Below, one piece after another: positions 1 through 5,734 of a DNA stretch of 7,331 bases. A model generated the notes under the pieces. That model had not been told where the DNA came from and did no database searches. It saw only the letters and a list, made by a program, of their open reading frames with translations. Position 1 is the first letter of the stretch. Every line of letters begins with the position of its first letter. The DNA is from Enterovirga sp. (GTDB lineage: Bacteria; Pseudomonadota; Alphaproteobacteria; Rhizobiales; Beijerinckiaceae). The stretch lies in contig JAQGJZ010000024.1 in the NCBI GenBank assembly GCA_028290385.1, forward strand, positions 1-7,331, written 5' to 3'. The position numbers and the translations under genes were made by a program.

Positions 1-730
1 CCGGGCCGGAGGCCGAGCCGAAATTCACCAGCGTGCCGAGCGGCTTCAGGCAGTCGAGCGACTGCACCACGGTGTCCTTGCCGACCCCGTCATAGACGAC
101 GGCGCACTTCTCGCCCCCGGTGATCTCTTGGACGCGGTCGACGAAGTTCTCCTGACGGTACAGGATCACATGATCACAGCCGTTCTCGCGAGCGAGCTGC
201 GCCTTGGCTTCGCTGCCCGCCGTGCCGATCACGGTCGCGCCGAGATGCTTTGCCCATTGGCACAGGATGAGCCCGACACCGCCCGCGGCCGCGTGGACGA
301 GGATCGAGTCCCCGCTCCGCACGCGGTAGGAACGGTGGAGAAGGTACTCGACCGTCATGCCCTTCAGCATCATGGCGGCGGCGGTCTCGTCCGATATCCC
401 GTCCGGCACCTTCACGGCGACCGCGGCTGAAACGTTGCGCTCGGCCGTGTAGCAGCCCAGCGCCGTCACGTAGGCGACGCGGTCGCCGACGCTGAACCCG
501 CTCACGCCCTCGCCCAGCGCCGTCACCTCGCCCGCCGCCTCGTTGCCGGCGATGAAGGGCAGCGACGGAGCCTGATACTGGCCGGTGCGGAAATAGGTGT
601 CGATGAAGTTCACCCCGATCGCCGTATGGCGGACACGGAGCTCGCCCGGGCCGGGAGGCGCGAGCTCGATCTCTTCGTAGGTGAGGACCTCAGGCCCGCC
701 ATATTGATGGACCCGGACTGCGGCTACCAT
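1..730 (-). CDS. qorA: NADPH:quinone oxidoreductase, QorA type (3' part beyond the left edge)
   Basis: Zinc-independent quinone oxidoreductase of the medium-chain dehydrogenase/reductase superfamily, a cytosolic enzyme that reduces quinones with NADPH. The reading frame begins at the ATG at 730-728 and is open to the edge, giving 243 residues. E. coli QorA has about 327, so roughly the last quarter is missing here. Visible landmarks are GGPEVL near residue 11, the active-site segment GVNFIDTYFRTGQY at 39-52, the GroES-like domain with GNEAAGEV at 62-69 and GDRVAY at 82-87, then the nucleotide-binding HAAAGGVGL at 146-154 followed by CQWAKHLGA. VVYDGVGKDT at 211-220 and NFGSASG at 236-242 also match QorA. 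The catalytic zinc ligands of alcohol dehydrogenases are absent, as expected for this branch. A strong ribosome site (GGGAGAGAGG, about 733-742 read on the minus strand) supports the start. It is divergent from the FAD monooxygenase at 809. The family is clear; the physiological substrate is not. Confidence 0.93.
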   Translation of the reverse strand, partial: MVAAVRVHQYGGPEVLTYEEIELAPPGPGELRVRHTAIGVNFIDTYFRTGQYQAPSLPFIAGNEAAGEVTALGEGVSGFSVGDRVAYVTALGCYTAERNVSAAVAVKVPDGISDETAAAMMLKGMTVEYLLHRSYRVRSGDSILVHAAAGGVGLILCQWAKHLGATVIGTAGSEAKAQLARENGCDHVILYRQENFVDRVQEITGGEKCAVVYDGVGKDTVVQSLDCLKPLGTLVNFGSASGP

Positions 731-758
731 GCCTCTCTCCCTGTTACTTGAAAGACCC

Positions 759-785
759 ATTAGAAGCCGTGTGGGGCTGCGGCAA
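759..785 (-). promoter_or_regulatory. Weak candidate promoter for the quinone oxidoreductase
   Basis: Read on the minus strand, TTGCCG (785-780) and TCTAAT (764-759) resemble a -35 and a -10 element, matching the consensus at 4 of 6 and 5 of 6 positions. The spacer is only 15 bp, shorter than the preferred 17. A start of transcription near 752 would leave a leader of about 22 nt carrying the ribosome site. This lies in the 78 bp gap shared with the divergent FAD monooxygenase. It is a pattern match only. Confidence 0.3.
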
Positions 786-808
786 CTCTGTCGCGATCTG
801 GGGTCCGG

Positions 809-2026
809 ATGGCTGCGAAACGATTCGACGTGGTTCTGGTGGGGTCGGGCGCGGTCGGGCTCGCCGGCGCACTCGCCTTCGCCAAGGCCGGTTTTGCGAC
901 CTGCCTTGTCGGGCCCGTGCCCGAGCGCCGCGACGGGCGCACGGCCGCGTTGCTCGAGACCTCCCTCGCCTTTCTGCGCCAGATCGGCGTTGGGCCGGCG
1001 CTCGAGGCAGCTTCGCAGCCGCTCCGGACATTGCGGCTGGTGGACGACACCCCGAGCCTTTTCCGACCGCCCCCGGTCGAGTTCGTGGCCGGGGAGATCG
1101 GTCTCGAGGCATTTGGCCGGAACATCGAGAACGCGTCACTCGTCGAACTGCTGGCGGGGGCGGTCCGCGCCGATGGGCGGATCACCTGGATCCCGAGCCT
1201 CGCGGATGGTCTTTCCGGCGATGCATTCGAGACGGTCCGCCTGAAGGACGGCTCGACCGTGTCCGGCGTCCTGGTCGTCGCCGCCGATGGCCGCAGGTCG
1301 CGCCTGCGCGAGGAGGCGGGGCTCGAAGCCCGCGAGACCCGGTACCCTCAGGTAGCGCTGACCACGATCCTGCGGCACGGGCGGGACCATCTGGACGCCT
1401 CGACCGAGTTCCACACCGAGTCCGGGCCTTTCACCCTGGTTCCGCTGCCGGGACGGCGGTCGAGCCTCGTCTGGGTCAACCGCCCGCCCGTCGCCGAGCG
1501 ACTGATGGCGCTCGCCGATCCGGACCTCGCCCGCGCGATCGAAGCCCGCTCGCACCGGATCCTCGGGCGGATCGAGATCGACGGTCCACGCGGGATCGTG
1601 CCGCTCTCCACGCTGCGCGTCGGCCAACTGCAGCGCGGGCGGCTCGCGCTGGCGGGGGAGGCCGCGCATGCCGTGCCGCCGATCGGAGCGCAGGGGCTGA
1701 ATCTCGGCTTCGCGGATATGGCAATGCTCGTGCAGCTTGCCGCGGCCGCACGGGAGCAAGGCGGCGACATCGGCGGCGAAACCGTTCTGGCGCGCTATCA
1801 GCAGGCACGCCTTCGTGACGTCCAGGTCCGCACCACCGCGATAGACGGCTTGAACCGCGCGCTCCTGTCCGGCCTGCTGCCGCTGGACCTCGCCCGCGGC
1901 TTCGGCCTCGGGCTGATCGCGCGGATTGGGCCCTTCCGCCGCGCCGTGATGCGGGCCGGCTTGGGCGCGGCTCGGCTCAATGCAGGGGGTTCAAGGGCAG
2001 GATCCCGGTCCGGGTCAGCAGAATAA
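809..2026 (+). CDS. UbiH/UbiF/Coq6-family FAD-dependent monooxygenase, probable ubiquinone-ring hydroxylase
   Basis: Flavoprotein aromatic hydroxylase of 405 residues, the usual length for the family. Members add hydroxyls to the polyprenylated ring during ubiquinone synthesis, using FAD and NAD(P)H, at the membrane surface. Visible motifs are the FAD-binding GSGAVG at 12-17 in a beta-alpha-beta fold; GRTAALLETS at 43-52 with the arginine that contacts FAD; the DG segment AADGRRSRLR at 158-167; and the second FAD motif GEAAHAVPPIGAQGLNLG at 283-300. The usual GDAAH aspartate is glutamate here (E284), a conservative change. The start at 809 is preceded by a weak GGGG at 800-803; the glycine-rich motif falls at the expected distance from it. 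The last 16 or so residues are Gly/Ser/Arg rich, lie in the overlap with the convergent transporter gene and look like an acquired tail. Which ring position is hydroxylated cannot be read from the sequence; other aromatic hydroxylase roles remain possible. Confidence 0.88.
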   Translation: MAAKRFDVVLVGSGAVGLAGALAFAKAGFATCLVGPVPERRDGRTAALLETSLAFLRQIGVGPALEAASQPLRTLRLVDDTPSLFRPPPVEFVAGEIGLEAFGRNIENASLVELLAGAVRADGRITWIPSLADGLSGDAFETVRLKDGSTVSGVLVVAADGRRSRLREEAGLEARETRYPQVALTTILRHGRDHLDASTEFHTESGPFTLVPLPGRRSSLVWVNRPPVAERLMALADPDLARAIEARSHRILGRIEIDGPRGIVPLSTLRVGQLQRGRLALAGEAAHAVPPIGAQGLNLGFADMAMLVQLAAAAREQGGDIGGETVLARYQQARLRDVQVRTTAIDGLNRALLSGLLPLDLARGFGLGLIARIGPFRRAVMRAGLGAARLNAGGSRAGSRSGSAE

Positions 2027-2945
2027 AGCCCGTCAGGGTCAGCATCGAGAGGACGGTGCCGACGAGAACGCAGGCCGAGGCTCGCTCGATTCCCGTGTCG
2101 TACTGGCGTGCCAGGACGAAGATGTTCAGGGCCGGCGGCAGAGCGGCCATCACGATGGCGGCCTCGACCCAGATCGGATCGAAACCGCCGAGCGCCGCGA
2201 GCACGGTCCAGATGATCAGCGGGTGAAGCACGAGCTTGATGGCGACCAGCCAGCCCACCTCGGGCGGCAGCCGGCGGACCGGACGCATTGCCACCGTCAC
2301 GCCGAGCAGGAAAAGCGCGCAAGGGGCCGACGCCCCAGATAGCCAGCCGACCATCGTGTCGATCGCGGCCGGGGGCTTGATGCGGAACAGGCTCGCCACG
2401 ACGCCGATCATGGTGGCGATCACGAACGGGTGGGTGAGCACCTTGCGGCCGACATCCGCGACGGTCGCCAGCGCGCTGCGTCGCTCCACGCCGGCGAGCG
2501 CCATCAGGGCGGGCGTCGCCGAGAATAGAAAGATCGTGTCGAATACGAAGATCAGCGCGACCGGCGCACTCGCGGCCGGGCCGAGAAGGCCCAGGATCAT
2601 GGGCGGCCCCATGTAGCCGATATTCGCATACGAGCCCGCCACCGCTCCGAGCACCGTCTCCGGCGGTCGAAGGCCGTTCAGGCGTCCGGCGACGAAGGAA
2701 AACGTGAAGGCGAGTGCGGTCGAGAGCGTCGTGCCGGCGATGAAGCGCCAGTTCGCCAGCTCGCTGATCGGCGTCGCCGAGATCAGCCGGAAGAACAGGC
2801 AGGGCAGCGCCAGATAGATCAGGAAGAGCTGCATCCAGGCCAGTCCCGTCTCGGGCACGTTCGCCAGCCGCGCGGACAATGCGCCGAGTGCGATGACGCC
2901 GAAGAACGGGAACAGCAGATTGAACAGGCCGACCGTGTCAGACAT
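1977..2945 (-). CDS. AEC-family transporter (auxin efflux carrier / malonate-malate permease-like)
   Basis: Integral inner-membrane secondary carrier of 322 residues, a normal length for the auxin efflux carrier family, which includes bacterial malonate (MdcF) and malate permease-like proteins. Ten hydrophobic segments can be traced at roughly residues 6-24, 36-54, 68-87, 98-121, 126-150, 170-187, 200-220, 231-250, 258-280 and 288-311, arranged as two five-helix halves. Conserved family features are YANIGYMGPP at 106-115, with the helix-breaking Asn/Gly/Pro residues, and ALPPALNIFVLARQYD at 268-283 in the second half. The start at 2945 has GAGG five bases upstream on the minus strand. Its 3' end overlaps the convergent monooxygenase gene by 50 bp, and its 5' end faces the CoA ester lyase gene across 128 bp. 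The pairing with a lyase that should act on organic-acid CoA thioesters makes a dicarboxylate or related acid a reasonable guess as substrate, but this is not shown by the sequence. Confidence 0.92.
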   Translation of the reverse strand: MSDTVGLFNLLFPFFGVIALGALSARLANVPETGLAWMQLFLIYLALPCLFFRLISATPISELANWRFIAGTTLSTALAFTFSFVAGRLNGLRPPETVLGAVAGSYANIGYMGPPMILGLLGPAASAPVALIFVFDTIFLFSATPALMALAGVERRSALATVADVGRKVLTHPFVIATMIGVVASLFRIKPPAAIDTMVGWLSGASAPCALFLLGVTVAMRPVRRLPPEVGWLVAIKLVLHPLIIWTVLAALGGFDPIWVEAAIVMAALPPALNIFVLARQYDTGIERASACVLVGTVLSMLTLTGFILLTRTGILPLNPLH

Positions 2946-3073
2946 CGGGCCTCGCGCAGGATGGGTCGGCTTCTCGCAACGCGGTTTGGTTCGGGCAAGC
3001 TGCCGCGATGCATGGTTGACGGGTGCCTGGCGTGCCCCGCAAAGCTTGGCAAGTGCCGCGCCGAGAGAGTCCG
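2946..3073. promoter_or_regulatory. Divergent control region between transporter and CoA ester lyase
   Basis: This 128 bp region must hold the 5' signals of both flanking genes. It contains a near-perfect direct repeat, GGCAAGCTGCCGCG at 2994-3007 and GGCAAGTGCCGCG at 3048-3060. Each copy is itself a short inverted repeat of GGCA and TGCC around 3 or 2 bases. Such paired sites could bind a transcription factor acting on both genes. I see no convincing -35/-10 pair. The second copy lies immediately upstream of the ribosome site of the lyase gene. Confidence 0.4.
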
Positions 3074-4108
3074 ATGAAGCTGCCGCGCCGTTTCTTCCAG
3101 CCGCTCGCGATCGGTGCCCCGGAGCCGCTCCGTGAGGTCCCTGTCCGGCTCGAGCGGATGATCCACTTCGTGCCGCCCCATGTCGAGAAAATGCGGGGGA
3201 AAGTGCCCGAGCTCGCCCGGCAGGTGGATGTGGTTCTCGGCAACCTCGAAGATGCCATCCCGGCCGACAAGAAGATCGAGGCCCGGCAGAGTTTTATCCG
3301 CATGGCCGAAGAGACGGAGTTCGGCTCGACGGGGCTGTGGATCCGGATGAATGCCCTGAACTCCCCCTGGGCGCTCGATGACCTGCTCGAGATCGTGGCG
3401 GCGGTCGGCGCAAAGCTCGACGTCGTGATGGTGCCGAAGGTCGAAGGCGTCTGGGACATCCATTACGTGGATCAGCTTCTCGCCCAGCTCGAAGCGAGAC
3501 ACGGCATCGCCAGGCCCATCCTGGTCCACGCGATCCTCGAGACGGCCGAGGGCGTGAAGAACGTCGACGAGATCGCGGCCGCATCGCCACGCATGCACGG
3601 CATGAGCCTCGGGCCGGCTGATCTTGCGGCTTCGCGCGGCATGAAAACGACACGAGTCGGCGGCGGCCACCCGGATTACAAGGTGCTAGGGGATCCGGCA
3701 GGGAGCGCCGCGCGCACGGCCGCGCAACAGGACCTCTGGCACTACACCGTGGCCAGGATGGTCGATGCCTGCCTGGCGAACGGGATCAAGCCTTTCTACG
3801 GCCCGTTCGGCGACTTCTCGGACCCGGAAGCCTGCGAAGCCCAGTTCCGGAACGCTTTCCTGATGGGCTGTGTCGGGGCCTGGTCCCTCCACCCAACCCA
3901 GATCGAGATTGCGAAGCGGGTCTTCTCGCCGGATGCCGGCGAGGTCGCGTTCGCCCGCAAGATCCTGGCGGCCATGCCCGACGGCACGGGGGCCGTGATG
4001 ATCGAGGGGAAAATGCAGGACGATGCGACCTGGAAGCAGGCGAAGGTCATCGCCGACCTGGCCGACCTGGTCGAAGCCAAGGACGGCTCGTTTGCGGGGA
4101 ACGGCTGA
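3074..4108 (+). CDS. HpcH/HpaI-family CoA ester lyase (malyl-CoA/citramalyl-CoA lyase-like)
   Basis: Predicted Mg-dependent TIM-barrel lyase of 344 residues that cleaves or forms a 3-hydroxyacyl-CoA such as malyl-CoA. Residues matching the catalytic set of malyl-CoA lyases are R91 in WIRMN, E156 in AILETAEG (154-160 region), and D183 in [13 protein letters not shown] (178-190). Also visible are [11 protein letters not shown] at 57-67, MVPKVEG at 119-125, GPFGDFSD at 243-250 and the late LHPTQ at 272-276, the counterpart of the IHPKQ of malyl-CoA lyases. The N-terminal strand reads MIHFVPPH rather than the usual LFVPG, and GNLEDAI replaces the usual DLEDAV, so it is a distinct subgroup and the substrate is uncertain. 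I chose ATG 3074 because GAGAGAG at 3063-3069 precedes it; a GTG at 3023 would add 17 unrelated residues. It is divergent from an AEC carrier, which fits organic-acid metabolism. Conservation of the catalytic triad argues that it is active. Confidence 0.88.
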   Translation: MKLPRRFFQPLAIGAPEPLREVPVRLERMIHFVPPHVEKMRGKVPELARQVDVVLGNLEDAIPADKKIEARQSFIRMAEETEFGSTGLWIRMNALNSPWALDDLLEIVAAVGAKLDVVMVPKVEGVWDIHYVDQLLAQLEARHGIARPILVHAILETAEGVKNVDEIAAASPRMHGMSLGPADLAASRGMKTTRVGGGHPDYKVLGDPAGSAARTAAQQDLWHYTVARMVDACLANGIKPFYGPFGDFSDPEACEAQFRNAFLMGCVGAWSLHPTQIEIAKRVFSPDAGEVAFARKILAAMPDGTGAVMIEGKMQDDATWKQAKVIADLADLVEAKDGSFAGNG

Positions 4109-4113
4109 CGGCG

Positions 4114-4142
4114 CTTCCGCCGGCCCAAACCGCTGTCTATAT
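4114..4142 (+). promoter_or_regulatory. Candidate RpoH-like promoter for hspQ
   Basis: CTTC at 4114-4117 and TCTATAT at 4136-4142, 18 bp apart, resemble the alphaproteobacterial heat-shock sigma pattern (CTTG, 17-18 bp, CYTATNT) with one mismatch in each box. Transcription would begin near 4149-4150, which is the hspQ start codon. The site lies in the 41 bp between the lyase stop codon and hspQ. Both the position and the heat-shock nature of the gene favour it, but it is only a pattern match. Confidence 0.4.
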
Positions 4143-4149
4143 CCGTTCC

Positions 4150-4491
4150 ATGCCAGACAGCTCGAGGGCGCGCATCGCCCGCTTCGCGATCGGACAGGTG
4201 GTGCGCCACCGGATCTACCCGTTCCGTGGGGTGATCTTCGACGTCGATCCGGTGTTCAACAACACGGAGGAGTGGTGGCTTTCGATCCCGGAAGAGATCA
4301 GGCCGTCCAAGGACCAGCCCTTCTACCATCTCTTCGCCGAGAATGAGGAGACGGAGTACGTCGCCTATGTGTCGGAGCAGAACCTCCTGCCCGACATGTC
4401 GGGCAGGCCGCTCCGTCATCGCCAGATCGAGGAGGTGCTCGAGCCGAAGGGCGACGGCTCGTACCGGATCAGGACCGGCGGCGCCAACTGA
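4150..4491 (+). CDS. hspQ: Heat shock protein HspQ (YccV family, hemimethylated-DNA-binding domain)
   Basis: Small soluble cytoplasmic protein of 113 residues. In E. coli HspQ is a heat-induced factor that destabilises mutant DnaA and acts as a specificity-enhancing factor for Lon protease. Diagnostic segments are FAIGQVVRHRIYPFRGVIFD at 12-31, DVDPVFNNTEEWW at 31-43, the family-typical SKDQPFYHLFAENE at 53-66, and VAYVSEQNL at 71-79. These match the alphaproteobacterial version of the family, which carries the longer NTEEWW insert. The ATG at 4150 is the only plausible start in frame; nothing resembling a Shine-Dalgarno precedes it (the upstream bases are CTATATCCGTTCC), so the message may be leaderless. 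It follows the CoA lyase gene by 41 bp but probably has its own promoter, and it ends at a strong hairpin shared with the convergent IalB-family gene. Family assignment is secure; a Lon-related role is inferred from E. coli. Confidence 0.93.
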   Translation: MPDSSRARIARFAIGQVVRHRIYPFRGVIFDVDPVFNNTEEWWLSIPEEIRPSKDQPFYHLFAENEETEYVAYVSEQNLLPDMSGRPLRHRQIEEVLEPKGDGSYRIRTGGAN

Positions 4492-4506
4492 CCCCGGTCA
4501 GATTTG

Positions 4507-4537
4507 AGGAGCCGCCCCAAAGGTCGAGGCGGCTCCT
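4507..4537. terminator. Bidirectional hairpin terminator between hspQ and the IalB-family gene
   Basis: A perfect 10 bp stem, AGGAGCCGCC (4507-4516) with GGCGGCTCCT (4528-4537), encloses an 11 nt loop. On the plus strand it is followed within two bases by the short U-containing stretch GGTCTTT. It starts 15 bp after the hspQ stop and ends 5 bp before the stop of the convergent gene, the expected place for a shared terminator. U-tracts are poor on both strands, as is common in GC-rich genomes. Confidence 0.75.
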
Positions 4538-4542
4538 GGTCT

Positions 4543-5337
4543 TTACGGCTTCGGCGCGGCACCAGCCGCCGGAGCAGCGCCTGCTGCAGGCGGGGTGCCC
4601 TGCCCGGCCGTCGCTTCGAGGCGCTTGCGAAGCTCCTCGCTACGCTTCTCGAGTTCTTCCTGGAGTCGCTTCTGCTGGTCGGCGAGAACCTGCGGATCAA
4701 CCGGCGGGCCGTCGAAGGCCTTGCCGAAGCCGGCAAGCGGCACCGCGAAGGTGACCTCGCGCCCGACCTGGTTCTGCACGCTGACGTTGATCGCGGTGCC
4801 CTTCTTCATGGCGTTCACGAAGTCGTCCTTCAGGCCCATCGCTTCCGCGAAGCAGCCGTTGGGGAAGCACATCGTGTAGGCGCCCGCGACCGGCGAGCCC
4901 TGGTCGACCGCAAAGCGGATGCCCGGCCGGATCTGCAGCCCAAGGGGCATGAGGAAGCGGACGATCTTCTGCGCCGGCTGCGATTTCACGTCATAAACCG
5001 CGGTGGCGAGCACCGGCTGGCCCTGATCCGACACGAAGTCGCGCGTCGTGTAGCAGATCTCGGTCTGGTTGCCCGGATCCTTGCCGCACACCTTGGTCCA
5101 TTCGGCCTGGGACGGCTCGGGCTTGACCTGGACGACGAGCGGGCCAGTCTGGCTCTGCTGCCCCTGCTGGTTGTTCTGCTGCGCCGGCTGCGCGTTCTGG
5201 GCCGGTGCCGCGTTGCGCGGCGGGGTGCGCTGCTGCTGTGCCTGCGCGAAAGCCCCTGCGCTCCCCAGGATCGCCGTAAGCGACATGGCCAGCCCCAGCG
5301 GCTTCGCAAAGCACGCGCGACGTGTCCTCAAAGACAT
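4543..5337 (-). CDS. Secreted invasion-associated locus B (IalB) family protein
   Basis: Predicted periplasmic protein of 264 residues of the IalB family, named for a Bartonella factor linked to erythrocyte invasion but common in non-pathogenic Hyphomicrobiales; its biochemical role is unknown. A signal peptide covers about residues 1-31: basic RTRR, a hydrophobic stretch and a likely AFA cleavage site before QAQQQ. A Gln/Pro/Ala/Asn-rich linker follows (32-65). The IalB domain runs from about 66 to 208, with W80, the cysteine pair C84/C95, the RPGI segment at 137-140, and the second pair C157/C162 in CFPNGCFAEA, probably disulfide bonded. Residues 214-242 form a charged heptad-like helix (QKRLQEELEKRSEELRKRL), then a Pro/Ala/Gly tail with an AAGAAP repeat. 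The start at 5337 is chosen because the signal peptide begins there and GGGGAA lies six bases upstream. The frame is open further upstream, to 5796, but that extension looks non-coding. Confidence 0.87.
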   Translation of the reverse strand: MSLRTRRACFAKPLGLAMSLTAILGSAGAFAQAQQQRTPPRNAAPAQNAQPAQQNNQQGQQSQTGPLVVQVKPEPSQAEWTKVCGKDPGNQTEICYTTRDFVSDQGQPVLATAVYDVKSQPAQKIVRFLMPLGLQIRPGIRFAVDQGSPVAGAYTMCFPNGCFAEAMGLKDDFVNAMKKGTAINVSVQNQVGREVTFAVPLAGFGKAFDGPPVDPQVLADQQKRLQEELEKRSEELRKRLEATAGQGTPPAAGAAPAAGAAPKP

Positions 5338-5734
5338 CCCGTATTCCCCGTTCTTGAATTTGTGTGCGATGGAGCCGCGACCGTCGCTCTCGAACGCTTC
5401 CGACGCTACAAGCTGCCGGTCAATCCTCACGGAATGAGGCGATGGCATGACGCGCGGCCCGTCCTCTACCGGGTCTCCCCGCCTATTTCCAGCGGCTTGT
5501 TGCCCTGCTGCAGGGCGCGCGTACCCGAAATGGGGACAGGGATTCGGCCCGCGCGCTGGCCGCCTGGCGCCTCCTGCACCTGCCATGGTCACGAGGCCGA
5601 CCTGCTTGGGCCCGCGGCCTCGACGGGCCAAGTCCCCCGCCAAAGCTGGGAATTCCGCTCCGGCTCCGGTGGCGAGCGGAGCAGCGATCGGCAACATGGA
5701 GTGGTTGATTCGGGATCGGAGCTGATCGAGCGGT
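5338..5734. other. 397 bp divergent intergenic region without a convincing gene
   Basis: The gap separates the IalB-family gene and the synthetase-like gene, so it holds both promoters, though I cannot identify a strong -35/-10 pair on either strand. Open frames cross it in several phases, but none has a recognisable motif, a ribosome site or consistent G/C-ending codons. It is rich in inverted repeats: GCCCTG-CTG-CAGGGC at 5502-5516, a 9 bp stem with one bulged G at 5605-5632 (CTTGGGCCCG with CGGGCCAAG), and GCTCCG/CGGAGC at 5657-5682. In DNA of this composition some are expected by chance. A structured leader, a small RNA or a decayed gene are all possible. Confidence 0.5.

Noticed and set aside
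747..753. CTTGAAA resembling a heat-shock -35 box upstream of the monooxygenase
   Set aside because: No matching -10 element occurs at the required distance.
1119..1143. GGAAC...CGTC resembling an EcfG general-stress promoter
   Set aside because: It lies inside the monooxygenase coding region with no gene start downstream; a chance match.
748..1818. 356-codon plus-strand frame overlapping the FAD monooxygenase
   Set aside because: Arg/Pro/Gly-rich translation typical of an out-of-frame reading of GC-rich coding DNA; the 809-2026 frame has all the FAD motifs.
3023..3073. GTG start 17 codons upstream for the CoA ester lyase
   Set aside because: The added residues do not resemble the family, and a purine-rich ribosome site sits just before ATG 3074.
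2819..3670. 283-codon minus-strand frame across the transporter start and lyase gene
   Set aside because: Antisense to the conserved CoA lyase and out of frame with the transporter; no family features.
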